A stretch of 64,000 nucleotides of DNA from Rhodotorula mucilaginosa. Lineage: Eukaryota; Basidiomycota; Microbotryomycetes; Sporidiobolales; Sporidiobolaceae. Positions 1-9,958 of the stretch are shown here, piece by piece. Under the pieces are notes generated by a model that made no database searches, was not told the DNA's origin, and saw only the letters and a program-made list of their open reading frames with translations. The first letter of the stretch is position 1, and each line of letters starts with the position of its first letter. The stretch is from the NCBI GenBank assembly GCA_034406715.1, contig CP137865.1, forward strand, positions 558,001 to 622,000. Direction: 5' to 3'. The position numbers were made by a program, and so were the translations under genes.

Positions 1-310
1 TCGATCTCGGTAAGGAAAGCTCACTCGACTCGCTTGCTTGCGGGTCACGCGGACTGACGTGACGACGCGCAGCATCTCTCTTTCCTCCCCCGGCCGTTGG
101 CGACGCCTGATGGAGTTTCGTACCATGTCTCCCCTCTAGGTCTGTGATAGACACTCTCGACTGCTCTGGAATCGAAGACTTGTTCTCCTTGCCAATGGCC
201 GAGAGCTTAAAACACACAGTTCCGATCAGGCATGGAAGGAGACGAAAGCGCAAGCACTACAATGTCTATGAGAGGACGCAGAAAAGCGGGAAGAAGCATG
301 CGGAGAGGTT
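1..310. other. no gene seen
   Basis: No exon with convincing protein sense or splice sites was found here. It is probably the 3' flank of the secreted-protein gene that ends at 311. Confidence 0.5.
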
Positions 311-997
311 TCAAGCCGATGCCGCGCTCGCCGGCTTCGGCGCGGGAGGATCCGCCCCCCCTCCTTCGGCGTTCTTTGGCGACGACGACGCCGGGTCCTC
401 TTTACTCGTCGCGCCTTCCTCGAGACCAGTCGAGTCTTGCAGCGCCGCGAGTCCGGTGAGGATGTCCGCCATGGCGCTCGCGGCGGACGGATCGAGGGTG
501 GCGAGCGTGGAGGAGGGAGTACCTGCCAGGGTCGGGGTGGGAGCATGGGCACCAGCGTAGTCGGGAGGCGCCGTCGCAGCCCCAGCGGGATCGTTGGCCA
601 GGGTGGTGAAAGGCTCGAGAGTCGAGACGGAATTGACGGAGGCGAAAGTGGGTGCGGCGTTGGCGGTCAGGGCAGCCGCTTGGCCGAGACGAGGAGTAGC
701 CATGGGTGCCGACTGGATCGCCGGACCGACCGCCGGAGCCGCGTTGCTCAACGTGGGAAGCATCTGAGCCGTCGCAGATGCAGGTCCGGAGTCGACATCG
801 GCGGTGGCAGACGGATTCGAAGCCGACGAGAAGGCGGTCCCGCGTTCGAGCGACCACCCAGCCGTGTCGAGCGCCGGAGCGCCCGGGATCCCCGGCAACG
901 CGTTGGCAGGATTGAATTCGGCCGCTTGGGGGACTGGACTGGCAAGGATAGCCGTGCAAAATGCGAACGCGAGGATGGTGGCGAAACGGAGGAACAT
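311..997 (-). CDS. secreted Ala/Ser/Pro-rich protein, unknown function
   Basis: Single-exon gene of 228 residues. I chose the ATG at 997 because it directly precedes a classic signal peptide (MFLRF then a hydrophobic Ala/Phe/Ile stretch, likely cut after an Ala-Ser-Pro-Val-Pro region near residue 20). An upstream in-frame start would bury this signal inside the protein. The mature part is low complexity (Ala, Thr, Ser, Pro, Gly) with no cysteines and no domain I recognise, and it ends in an Ala/Ser tail. Its architecture recalls the two 261-residue secreted proteins near 36 and 49 kb (signal peptide plus Ala/Ser/Thr body), but I see no alignable core. A cell-wall or secreted role is an inference. 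It is divergent from the kinase gene that starts at 1645. Confidence 0.65.
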   Translation of the reverse strand: MFLRFATILAFAFCTAILASPVPQAAEFNPANALPGIPGAPALDTAGWSLERGTAFSSASNPSATADVDSGPASATAQMLPTLSNAAPAVGPAIQSAPMATPRLGQAAALTANAAPTFASVNSVSTLEPFTTLANDPAGAATAPPDYAGAHAPTPTLAGTPSSTLATLDPSAASAMADILTGLAALQDSTGLEEGATSKEDPASSSPKNAEGGGADPPAPKPASAASA

Positions 998-1644
998 GCT
1001 GAGACTGCCGTGGAGCGGCAATGTCAGCTTCGCTGAACATTCGAGCAGCTGTCTGCGAGTAACAAGTACGCACCTGTATCTCTCCATGCTGATCCGTGGG
1101 GAAGGTGCACAAGGTGGCCGCGAGATGAAGAGAGGAAAGGGGAAACCGAGGAAGAGAACTTTGCCACCAGCGTCCGCTTCGAGCTAATTCAGCATAGCAG
1201 ACCGTTCGGAGCAAAACCATATCGAAGTAGCATTACGTGATGTGGCTCGGCACCGTAATCTCTCCGGCCCGATGTATGGCAGCCTCAAAAGCGACGAGCA
1301 AGGCTTTTCTCGGTGCGCTGGTTGCGACCGGGCTCCGTGTATTTGGTATCGGGGCGAGGCAGAAGCTCCAGAAATTCAAGAAGTATCCGTAAGACTCGGT
1401 AGCTTGACAAAAGCGTAGGAATTTCGCCCTCGGACTTGTCGATTTTTTCGAGAAAATGAGGCTCGAGGCGAAGAGGAACAGACGCTCTCCCATACCACAC
1501 TGCTACCCCTCCGCATCGGAAAGCATACCTGCCAGATACCACACCAAGCTTGTCGTCGCTACCGCCTCCCCTCACAGAGTCTGACAGCAGAGACGGGCGA
1601 ACCACGACGGCCCCACTCAAGTTGATCGAACCCGACACGGCAGG
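998..1644. promoter_or_regulatory. divergent intergenic region
   Basis: This 647-bp gap lies between the start of the secreted-protein gene (-) and the start of the PHO85-type kinase gene (+), so it should hold both promoters. No clear TATA box or repeated motif was found. Antisense open frames here look like chance frames. Confidence 0.5.
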
Positions 1645-3076
1645 ATGAAGTGAGTCCCGCTCTCTATGCGGAGCCGTGGAGATCTAGTCCCGACGTACTG
1701 ACTACCACCCCTCCTGCAGCTACATCCAGCTCGAAAAGCTCGGCGAGGGGACGGTGAGACGACTCGCTTCCCACTTGGACGACAATGACACCAGCTGACT
1801 GAATCGGCTCTTTCACACCTCTCTGCGGTTGGGAGAATAGTATGCGACGGTGCACAAGGTGTGTGCAGGCGCTTTCATGCTCGAGACCGGGCGTAGAGCG
1901 GCCAGAGCAGAGTTGCCGACTGATCTTGGGTCTTCCCGCCGCCGGACAACAGGGTCGATCACGCATCACCAACGAGCTCGTGGCGCTCAAGGAGATCCAT
2001 CTCGATGCCGAGGAAGGGACGCCCTCGACCGCCATCCGCGAGATCAGTCTCATGAAGGAGCTCAAGCATCCCAACATTGTCCGCCTCTACGATGTCATCC
2101 ACACCGAGTCGAAGCTCATGCTCGTCTTCGAGTTCATGGACCTCGACCTGAAAAAGTACATGGACATGCACGGCGACCGGGGAGCGCTCGAACCGGCCGT
2201 CGTCCGTTCCTTCATGTGGCAGCTCCTGAAGGGCACCGCCTTTTGCCACGACAACCGCGTCCTGCACCGCGACCTCAAGCCGCAGAACTTGCTCATCAAC
2301 AAAAAGGGTGAACTCAAGCTTGCCGATTTCGGTCTCGCGCGCGCGTTCGGTATCCCCGTCAACACGTTCTCGAACGAGGTCGTCACGCTCTGGTACCGAG
2401 CTCCCGACGTCTTGCTCGGCTCGCGAACCTACTCGACCAGCATCGACGTCTGGAGTGCAGGATGCATCATGGCAGAGTGAGTGTTGCTGACATGCTTGAA
2501 GCGTGCTGCTGGCTGACGACGGAATCGCTGCAGGATGATCTCGGGCGTTCCGCTGTTCCGAGGTCGCGACAACAACGACCAACTGAACCAGATCATTCGC
2601 ATCCTCGGCACTCCAGACGAGGCAACTCTGCGACGGATCGCCTCCGAGTCTGTGGGTCGAGTGCCACCGAAGCTGGACTTCGACCGGCTGCTGGATTGCC
2701 CGCTGAACGGTTCCCACTTTGCAGCCCGAGGTCCAGCTGCGTCCATTCCCGCGGATGAACCGCATCCCTTGGCAGTCCCTCTACGCCAAGGCGCACCCTC
2801 TCGGTATGTTCCATCGCGAAACCGTAGCAGATTCGTCATCCGGACGCCCGAGGCTGATCCCCTTTCGTCGGCTTACAGCTCACGACCTGCTCGACAAGCT
2901 GCTGCAATTCGACCCGTCCCGGCGCCTCGACTGCACATCAGCCCTTCACCAGTGAGCTCGCAATTCTGGCGGTCTAACGAAAGTCAGATCCTGACCGCTG
3001 TCATGATCGCAGCCCGTACTTTGGCTCGTCGTCAAGCTCGTCGTCGTCGTCGCAGCAGCAACAACAGCAGCAGCTT

Positions 3077-3108
<32 letters not shown>

Positions 3109-3178
3109 ACAACAACAGCAGCAGCAGCAACAGGGTGCTCAACCGCAGGGTGGTCACATGCGCGCTCCGGCATACTAA
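1645..3178 (+). CDS. PHO85: cyclin-dependent kinase, Pho85/CDK5 type, with polyglutamine tail
   Basis: Eight exons (1645-1649, 1720-1753, 1841-1858, 1953-2476, 2534-2651, 2725-2803, 2879-2951, 3013-3178) give 338 residues. The first exon is only ATGAA. Family hallmarks: Gly-rich loop GEGTYATVHKG, ALKEI lysine, the sequence [18 protein letters not shown] in place of PSTAIRE, catalytic [13 protein letters not shown] with LARAFG, and a T-loop ending [14 protein letters not shown]. Pho85 pairs with Pcl cyclins to control phosphate, glycogen and cell-cycle responses in yeast; that role is inferred by homology. The C-terminus after the HPYF motif is unusual: a serine run is followed by a long glutamine tract encoded by mixed CAG/CAA codons (about 3052-3134), then QGAQPQGG and the stop. 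Core length is normal; the tail is the addition. Confidence 0.93.
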
Positions 3179-3963
3179 ACCGCCCTCCGTTTGTCCTCGT
3201 ACCGTTTCATGCCTCGCTGTCCCTTCCTTCTCTAGATCCATCCCTTGATGTACTGTAATGCCCCTCCCGTTTCATGACTTGCTCGCGCCGACGTCCTCGT
3301 CGGCGGCCGGTTTTCTGGAGGTCGTCATCTCGATTCGATCGCCAACGATCTTCGGCTACTTTCTTCAGAGCTCACCATATGCATATTCTGCTCGCATGTA
3401 GGTACTCGACAAATACGATTCTAGCAACCAGGTGTCACTGGAAGCGGCGTTCGGCTGCTCGCCTATGGATGAGCTTTGGTCTCAGCCGGGAGGGACACTG
3501 TCGCGTGGCCGATGACGATGACGCGGAGCTGGCATAAAGGAGCAGGAAGAGCCCACAGAGCTGCCCCGTGTAAGCTACTGATTAGGTGCTACAATCGAAA
3601 GTTAGGGCCACCTGCAGCAACAGCATATGCACGAAGGTGTGGCGCCGCGCGCGGCCAAGGCCTTGAGTTGGTTGAATGACGAATCTACGTCCGTTTCGGG
3701 CGAAATTCGGCGCCGGCGCTCGCTTGTCAGCTCTTTCTCCTCCAGAACACCACATCTCTACACTCCGAGCCTCGCCTGGGACCCTCGCAGACAATCTACG
3801 CGCGCATTCCATACAGAAGCAACTACCCTACACCCTCTGGACTGTTCTCCGTATCGCTCTACCAAACCGCCAAGAAGATTGCAGCGACGTACCCTCTTCA
3901 CTCAACATCACCTCTCACCCTCTCACTACTCCTCTAAACCACACCAAGACTACACGAACGACC
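3179..3963. other. intergenic, no gene seen
   Basis: This 785-bp gap holds the 3' flank of the kinase and the upstream region of the CPL1-like gene. The last 150 bases before 3964 are C/A-rich and G-poor, as in a 5' leader. No conserved coding exon was recognised. Confidence 0.5.
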
Positions 3964-5102
3964 ATGTCGAACCGTATCCTCTCGATCGTGTCTGTCCTCC
4001 TCGCCGCATCGACGGCCGTCCACGCTATTGGCGACTTCCCCTGTATCGGTACCACCGACTCGCAGTCCTGCGCCGCGTGGAGCACCGACAAGGATGCCCA
4101 GGGCGTCATCTCTCCTGATGCCGTCTGCCAGCCAGGTAAGCGATGCATTGAGCGGCCGCCATGGAGCGGGGGGGGGGGGGGGGCCTTTCGCTGACCTGTC
4201 GATGCCCACCTTCCGCTCCGAGCAGACCCCGTCTACCCGAACATCAGCTACTGCGGCTACGCACACGCTGCTTGCTCCGACAACACCCAATGCGACTACG
4301 GTAAGTCCTCACGCTCAAAAAGTACGTGCACCGGAGCCGTAGCGCTGACTCGTGACGGAACCACGCCCTTCAGGCTCGTGCGGTGCGAACGGCAAGTGCA
4401 CCGGTTACCTCGGCGACGCATGCACAGCCGACAACGACTGCCAAGCCTTCTTCTTCTGCGGTACCGACGGCATGTGCGGTGGCACCGATGCTCCGTGCGC
4501 AAACGGCTTGGCCGAGGCCCCGATTCCGCTGCCGGATCAGCAGTGCGTGAGCCAGTCGTGCGACACGGCCTCGAAGAAGTGCGCCGCCATGCCGTCTGCA
4601 GGGATTCCGAACGGTTACCCGTGCAGCAACAGCGACATCTGCGCCTCCGGTGAGTCAGCCCTCAACCGTCTTCTTCGACCTTAGACTGACAACAGGCGAT
4701 CGTCTCTCTCCTCTCAGGCTGGTGCAGTCCGGAGAAGCTCGTCTGCTCGCTCGCCGCGTCGCAGGGTGCTCGCACTCGCAAGCGCTCGACCGAGATGTGC
4801 CCCGCGAGCCAGATCGCCTGCAAGGTCAGCGTCTCGGCCGGTTTCGAGTGCATCGACCCGCAGACCAACCTTGAGCAGTGCGGTGGCTGCCTCGCCGACG
4901 GCACCGGCATCGACTGCACGGCCATCCCGGGCGCCGAGTCGGTCGCTTGCGAGGCCGGTCGGTGTATCGTCAGTAAGTGATAAGCGCGCGAGCCCTCGTG
5001 CTTTTCGTCGCCACACTCGATGCTGACGAGTCTGTCCGCTTTCTCTCAGTGTCCTGCGCACCGGGACTGTACGTGAACGCCGCCGCGACTGCCTGCCTCT
5101 AG
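3964..5102 (+). CDS. CPL1: secreted cysteine-rich protein with CPL1-like domain
   Basis: Five exons (3964-4135, 4226-4300, 4374-4649, 4718-4972, 5050-5102) give 276 residues. The N-terminus is a signal peptide (MSNRILSIVSVLLAAST, likely cut after VHA). The body has many short Cys-rich segments (CGANGKC, CTADNDC, CGTDGMC) like other basidiomycete secreted repeats. The C-terminal 80 residues match the CPL1/priA type domain: CPASQIAC, ECIDP, EQCGGC, GIDCT, GAESVACEAGRC, then SCAPGLY near the stop. In Cryptococcus, Cpl1 is a secreted capsule and virulence-linked protein; here only a secreted or cell-surface role can be inferred. A KR pair just before the domain (residues about 190) could be a processing site. 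The first intron carries a run of G bases (about 4170-4182). Confidence 0.85.
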
Positions 5103-6208
5103 GCGTCGCGCCCTCCCGTGCCTCCTATTTGCATGCATGGACTCCTCGCATCCGGTTGTCGTTCTTCCTCGTGTACCCACTAGCGCTATCCGCTCTTCCC
5201 CCTACTAACTTATCTCGGCATTCACCTGAGCCCCTCTGTTCCTCTACGCTCTCTGCACGTCTTCCTCTTGTCACTCTCCTTCCCTCCCCTCTCGTCCCGC
5301 CACCCGCGCATGCTCCGAAGGAGCCACACAACTTGCCGTATCGCCTCTCTCCCCTTTTCCACCCACCGCCTACCGCCCTAAACCCCTTCAACTCACTCGT
5401 GCTCGCCCAGTCGACCGGCGCATGAGAGCCATTCATCTTGGCTGCTCCGGCATATCGCGCCCCCTTTCTTCCCTCCCTTCCTCTCGACACTCCCCGCGTT
5501 CTCAAGTGGTTCTCTGCCCCCCCCCCCCTCTCTCTCTTCTCCTGGCCCCCGAGCCGGTCGAGGTCTGCTTCGCTGCATCCTGTACTTCCCGCGCTCAACG
5601 CTACATCTCGTCACCCTTCCCGCGATACCCCTCTTGTTTGTCTTTTTTGCCTCCATTCGTCGTAGACAGTGCGCGCCTCCTCGAGTGATCCCTTGACCTG
5701 CAAATAATCTATGAATGCATAACAGAGATCCTATCGCCCAATCTGCGCGTACTTCTTGGGATCAGACTTTTCCTCGCAGGCTCGCCGCATCATCATCGCT
5801 GTCGCACCGCCTCCGTTCACCGGCTCGCCTCGACAAGGAGCATAGGCTATCACGACAGCGTCAGACAGCTAAAGGAATCACTCTAAGTACGCCTCACCTG
5901 CTTCAAGCGCCCAACGTGGTCTTCGAGACGCAGCATCTCGCAGCTTCTGCCGCACGACCATCCTGCAACTGCCGACGCCACATCCATCAGCGGACGAGGG
6001 GACGTCGAACTCGTCTTCGGCGGCTTTCTGGCGAGCAGGAGTTCTTCCCCACGGTCATCCCTAAGGCTGGCGAGGTTGTGCCACGATCCCTCGTTATCGG
6101 GTTGGTGTGGGGAGGCCAGACGCAGGCTCGAGCAGTTACTGTACAGTCACGGTCGAACAGGGAGCGAACTGACCAGTCTCGGATCCTGCAGTTTGATCAG
6201 CTCGCAGG
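5103..6208. other. intergenic, pyrimidine-rich, no gene seen
   Basis: This 1.1-kb stretch lies between the CPL1-like gene and the metacaspase. It is strongly C/T-rich on the + strand from about 5160 to 5650, including a C run near 5518-5530. It probably contains the 3' end of the upstream transcript and the metacaspase promoter and leader. Open frames on both strands lack any protein-like feature. Confidence 0.5.
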
Positions 6209-8232
6209 ATGTCGTACCCCGGCGCAGGCTATCACTCGTACAAGCAGCAGCGGGTGCAGCAGCAACAGCAGCAAAAGTTCGTCTCCTCTACACGACTGTT
6301 GGTGGTGCTAGCGGAACTGACTCACGGACTCCCGACAGCTATGGACCTCCGCCCGGTCAGTACGGAGGCGGCGGCGGGTACGGAGGACCGCCCCCGGTCA
6401 GTTACGGTTCCTACCCAGGTCCTCCGCCAGGGCCGCCTCCCGGGCAGTACGGGTCGCCGTACGGTGCACCGCCTCCGCCTGGACAGTACGGAGGAGGAGG
6501 AGGAGGAGGATATGACGCACCGCTTGGTCAATACGGAGGAGGAGGAGGAGGATACGACGCAGGAAAGTCGGCTGGCTACGAGGCCGGCTACCAGCAGCAG
6601 ATGCCGCATCCGAATCCGTATCAGCACCAGTCAGTCCCTTACCCCTTCTCGCCTTGATCACCCCAAGGAAACAAGTCATGCATCCTGAACTGCATCCGCA
6701 CCAGGTACCAGCCGCCTCCTGCCATCGCCGGCGGCAACCCTTACCCTCAGCAGTACTCTTCGCCGGCCGGACCGCCGCCGACGCATTACGGCCGCCCTTC
6801 CCAACAATTCGAGGGTCCCGCGCAATACCAAGGCGGACAGTTCGACATGCATTTCGCTCCGCCTCAGCAGATGGCGGGCTACTACTCCAACCTGAGTGGA
6901 CGGAGGAAGGCGCTCTGTATCGGCATCAACTATGCCGGGACGTCCTCCGAGCTGCGAGGGGTGCGTTGACGAGTTCGGACCGAGGCTATTCGGATGTTGC
7001 TGACTTTGACCCGGAATGAATTTTAGTGCCACAACGATGCCGAGAACGTCGCAACCTTCCTCTGCGAACGCTACAACTACCGCCGCGAAGACATCGTGAT
7101 GCTCTTGGACAAGCCGGGAGCCAACATGATGAGCATCCCGACGCGCGACAACATGATCCGCGCGATGCAGTGGCTCGTCAAGGATGCGCAGCCGAACGAC
7201 TCGCTCTTCTTCCACTACTCGGGTCACGGAGGTCAGACCAAGGCGACCGAGGGAGACGAGGTGGACGGAGAGGACGAGACGATCTATCCGCTCGACTTCA
7301 AGACGGCCGGCATGATCGTCGACAACGACTTGCACCGTCTCCTCGTCAGGCCTTTGCCCCGCGGGTGCCGTTTAACCGCCATCTTTGACTGCGTGAGTGG
7401 CTTTGACCGCCCAGACTGTACGTAACTCGCTCGCTCGGAGACTCACATCTTTCTTCTCGCGCTTCACAGTGCCATTCTGGATCCGCTCTCGATCTTCCGT
7501 ACACCTACTCGACTCAGGGCAAGCTCAAGGAACCCAAGTGAGTCTGTGCCCAAGTTGCTCGTATGCGATCTAGACTTGCTGATGCGATGGACAATGATCA
7601 GCATGCTGGCCGACGCCGGTTCGGGCGCCCTCGGCGCGGCCACCTCGTACATGCGCGGCGACATCGGCGGCGTCCTCAAGAGCGTCATGAGCGTCGGCAA
7701 GCGCGTCATGAACGGTGACAAGGCGCACAACGTCACGCTCCAGACTCGTTCGAGCGACGCCGACGTCATTAGCTGGAGTGGGTGCAAGGATTCGCAGACT
7801 TCGGCGGACACGTCGATGCAGGGACAGGCGACGGGGGCCATGTCGTGGGCGTTCATTACGAGGTGAGTACTGCTCAGGCTGCCGACTCGTTTTGACCGCG
7901 CTGACCCGTCACAACCGTGCTCGCCGCAGCCTGACCAAGTTCCCTCAGCAAACCTACCTGTTAGTTCACCTTTCGGACGACGTCTGGTCAGTACACAGCA
8001 ACGTGCTCACAAGCCCCCGTTCTGACTCTCCACAGTCAATTACTCAACACTATCCGTGACGAGTTGCGAGGCAAATTCGGCCAGAAGCCCCAGCTCGCTT
8101 GGTGAGTTTTCCCTTCTCTCTCCTGCCCGCATGGACCGCTTGCCTCCCCGACGAGATCCCGACCCGACTGACCCCTTTACCGCTTGTTTCAGCTCGCACG
8201 AACTCGACCTCAACCTTATCTTTGCTGCGTGA
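6209..8232 (+). CDS. MCA1: metacaspase (type I)
   Basis: Nine exons (6209-6276, 6339-6629, 6705-6960, 7027-7392, 7470-7537, 7602-7862, 7930-7959, 8036-8101, 8193-8232) give 481 residues. Residues 1-215 form a Gln/Gly/Pro/Tyr-rich prodomain (QQQQQ, repeats of [11 protein letters not shown]), as in yeast Mca1. The p20 domain begins at [12 protein letters not shown]. The catalytic histidine is in HYSGHGGQ and the catalytic cysteine in DCCHSGS; the DCC|CHSG codons are split by the intron at 7393-7469. The C-terminal region has the usual [23 protein letters not shown] and ends [12 protein letters not shown]. Metacaspases are Ca-dependent Arg/Lys proteases with roles in stress, aggregate clearance and cell death. 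Both catalytic residues are present, so the enzyme looks functional. Confidence 0.94.
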
Positions 8233-8713
8233 GAGGAGGCGGTTATGGCTGACGGTCACCACCTTCCATTTTCTTTGCATCCCTCAAATGCGCCAATCGG
8301 TGCGCCCCGCGCGTCGTGTAGCTGTAGCTCGGTTCGAACTTGTACTCGCCTTTGATCAGTCTCGCGGACTCTAGTCTCCGGAAGGAGGTTTGCGGCTGTA
8401 TACGCTCGAGAGCGGCTTAGACATTCTCCGTGAGAAGGTTGCGCTGCGCTCGACGAGGTTGCGTTGGCAAAGGCTCACGTCGGGTCTACAGGACTCTACT
8501 TGCCGACCGAACCAGTAATCGCCAAAGCGCTGTAAGCTCGTACCACACCGGACTGTTACACTTCACTCGAAAATTTGCACGACGGTGAATTGTTGCGACG
8601 ACGTCAGAGGACGAGCCCGGACTTGCTCGCTGCGCGGACACAGCGGAGATGGACCAGCTCTCGATCTCCCACTCAACTTGTAGCTACCGCATACTCATAC
8701 CACAGCTTGAAGC
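8233..8713. other. intergenic, no gene seen
   Basis: This 480-bp gap lies between the metacaspase and the carbonic anhydrase, both on the + strand. It presumably holds the promoter of the latter. No motif stands out. Confidence 0.5.
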
Positions 8714-9757
8714 ATGGCTTCGCACCTGGTCTCGATGGTCTCGACCGCTACAGCGAAAGCGACCGTGCGTTTGCCTCATCTCCCCACTTGCTCCGAGCCC
8801 GGCTTCCAGCAGCCACACTCTCACACTCAATCAAGCTGACTCTTCTGTGAAACAATCCCACGCTGCTGGGCAATTCCTTCCGGTCCGGTGCGATCCCAAA
8901 CGAAACAGGAACAGCCCGTCACGAAAGGAAGCAGCTTTGCCGACATTGAATTGGGCGAAGGGAACGCCAACTACGTCAAGACGTATGATGTCCTCGTTGG
9001 TGACAAGGGGAGGAAACACTTGATGCCCAAGCGGGGGATTGCGATCTTGTGCTGGTTAGTTCCCCTTGCGTCTGCGGCGCGACCATACTGCTGCTGACCC
9101 TGGGTTTCTCTCCTTTTCCCCCTTTGCGTTGCCAGCATGGACGCGCGCCTCGACCCGGTCAGTATGTGCGGACTCGAAGTCGGAGATGCGCACATCATCC
9201 GGTGAGCTGAGGCTTTACGCTCGCTGGAGTCGGTCAGTCCGTTAACGAAAGCGGATTGCTGCTCCTTTGCCACAGGAACGGAGGAGGACGCGCGGCGGAC
9301 GCGATGCGCAGTCTGATCGGCAGTCAGGAGGGTGAGTCCTCTAGTTTCGGCAGCAAGACTACTTCGAGCAGACTGCTCCGAAGAAGCTTGACTGATCCGT
9401 TGGCCGTATTTTGTCAGCGCTCCAAACGCGCGAGATCATCGTCATCCATCACGAGTGTGTGCCCATTCCACCCAAGAGAGGTGACCGATGACTGAATGCA
9501 CCAACCCAATCGCTCGCAGGGACTGTGGCTACTCGCACGCCTCGACGCCCGTGATCCAAAAGGCGCTGAAATCGCGCACGCCGGACGGCGCGCACCCGCT
9601 CGTCGACGCGGTGGCGCTGCAAGAGTTTTCGGACCCGAAGCAGAGCGTGCGCGAGGATGTGGCGTTCCTGCGGACGAACCCACTCGTGCACCCGGACAGC
9701 ATGGTCAGCGGGTGGTATTACTCGGTGCAGACTGGCGAGCTGCAGAGGGTGTGCTGA
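8714..9757 (+). CDS. beta-class carbonic anhydrase-like protein
   Basis: Six exons (8714-8764, 8909-9054, 9136-9201, 9276-9331, 9418-9454, 9520-9757) give 197 residues. The start at 8714 is inferred: it yields a 17-codon first exon that joins in phase to the first conserved exon, which has no ATG of its own. The zinc-site pattern of beta carbonic anhydrases is complete: CMDARLDP supplies the first Cys and the Asp-Arg dyad, and HHEDCGY supplies His and the second Cys. RNGGGRAADAMRSL between them matches the usual RNAG/SL loop. Family enzymes interconvert CO2 and bicarbonate. The length and the HHEDCGY form suggest the shorter, bacterial-like (D-clade) branch, so activity is likely but not certain. 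There is no obvious targeting peptide. Confidence 0.87.
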
Positions 9758-9958
9758 AGCCGTCAAGTGAGGAGGGGGCTGTGTACATAGTCAATGATAT
9801 CAAGCACACTATTCTGTACCGAGCACTAGATGATCGAGCGACGTGAGTGTGAGCCACGTGGTCAAGTTGCCGGAGATGTGCGGATGAGAGCGGAAGTTGA
9901 GACGCGAGCGCACGTCCGACGACCTCGCCGCAAAGTCTAGCCGCGTACACGAGCAGCG

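Noticed and set aside
1285-1638. 117-codon frame upstream of the kinase on the - strand
   Set aside because: Lies in the divergent promoter, with no conserved feature.
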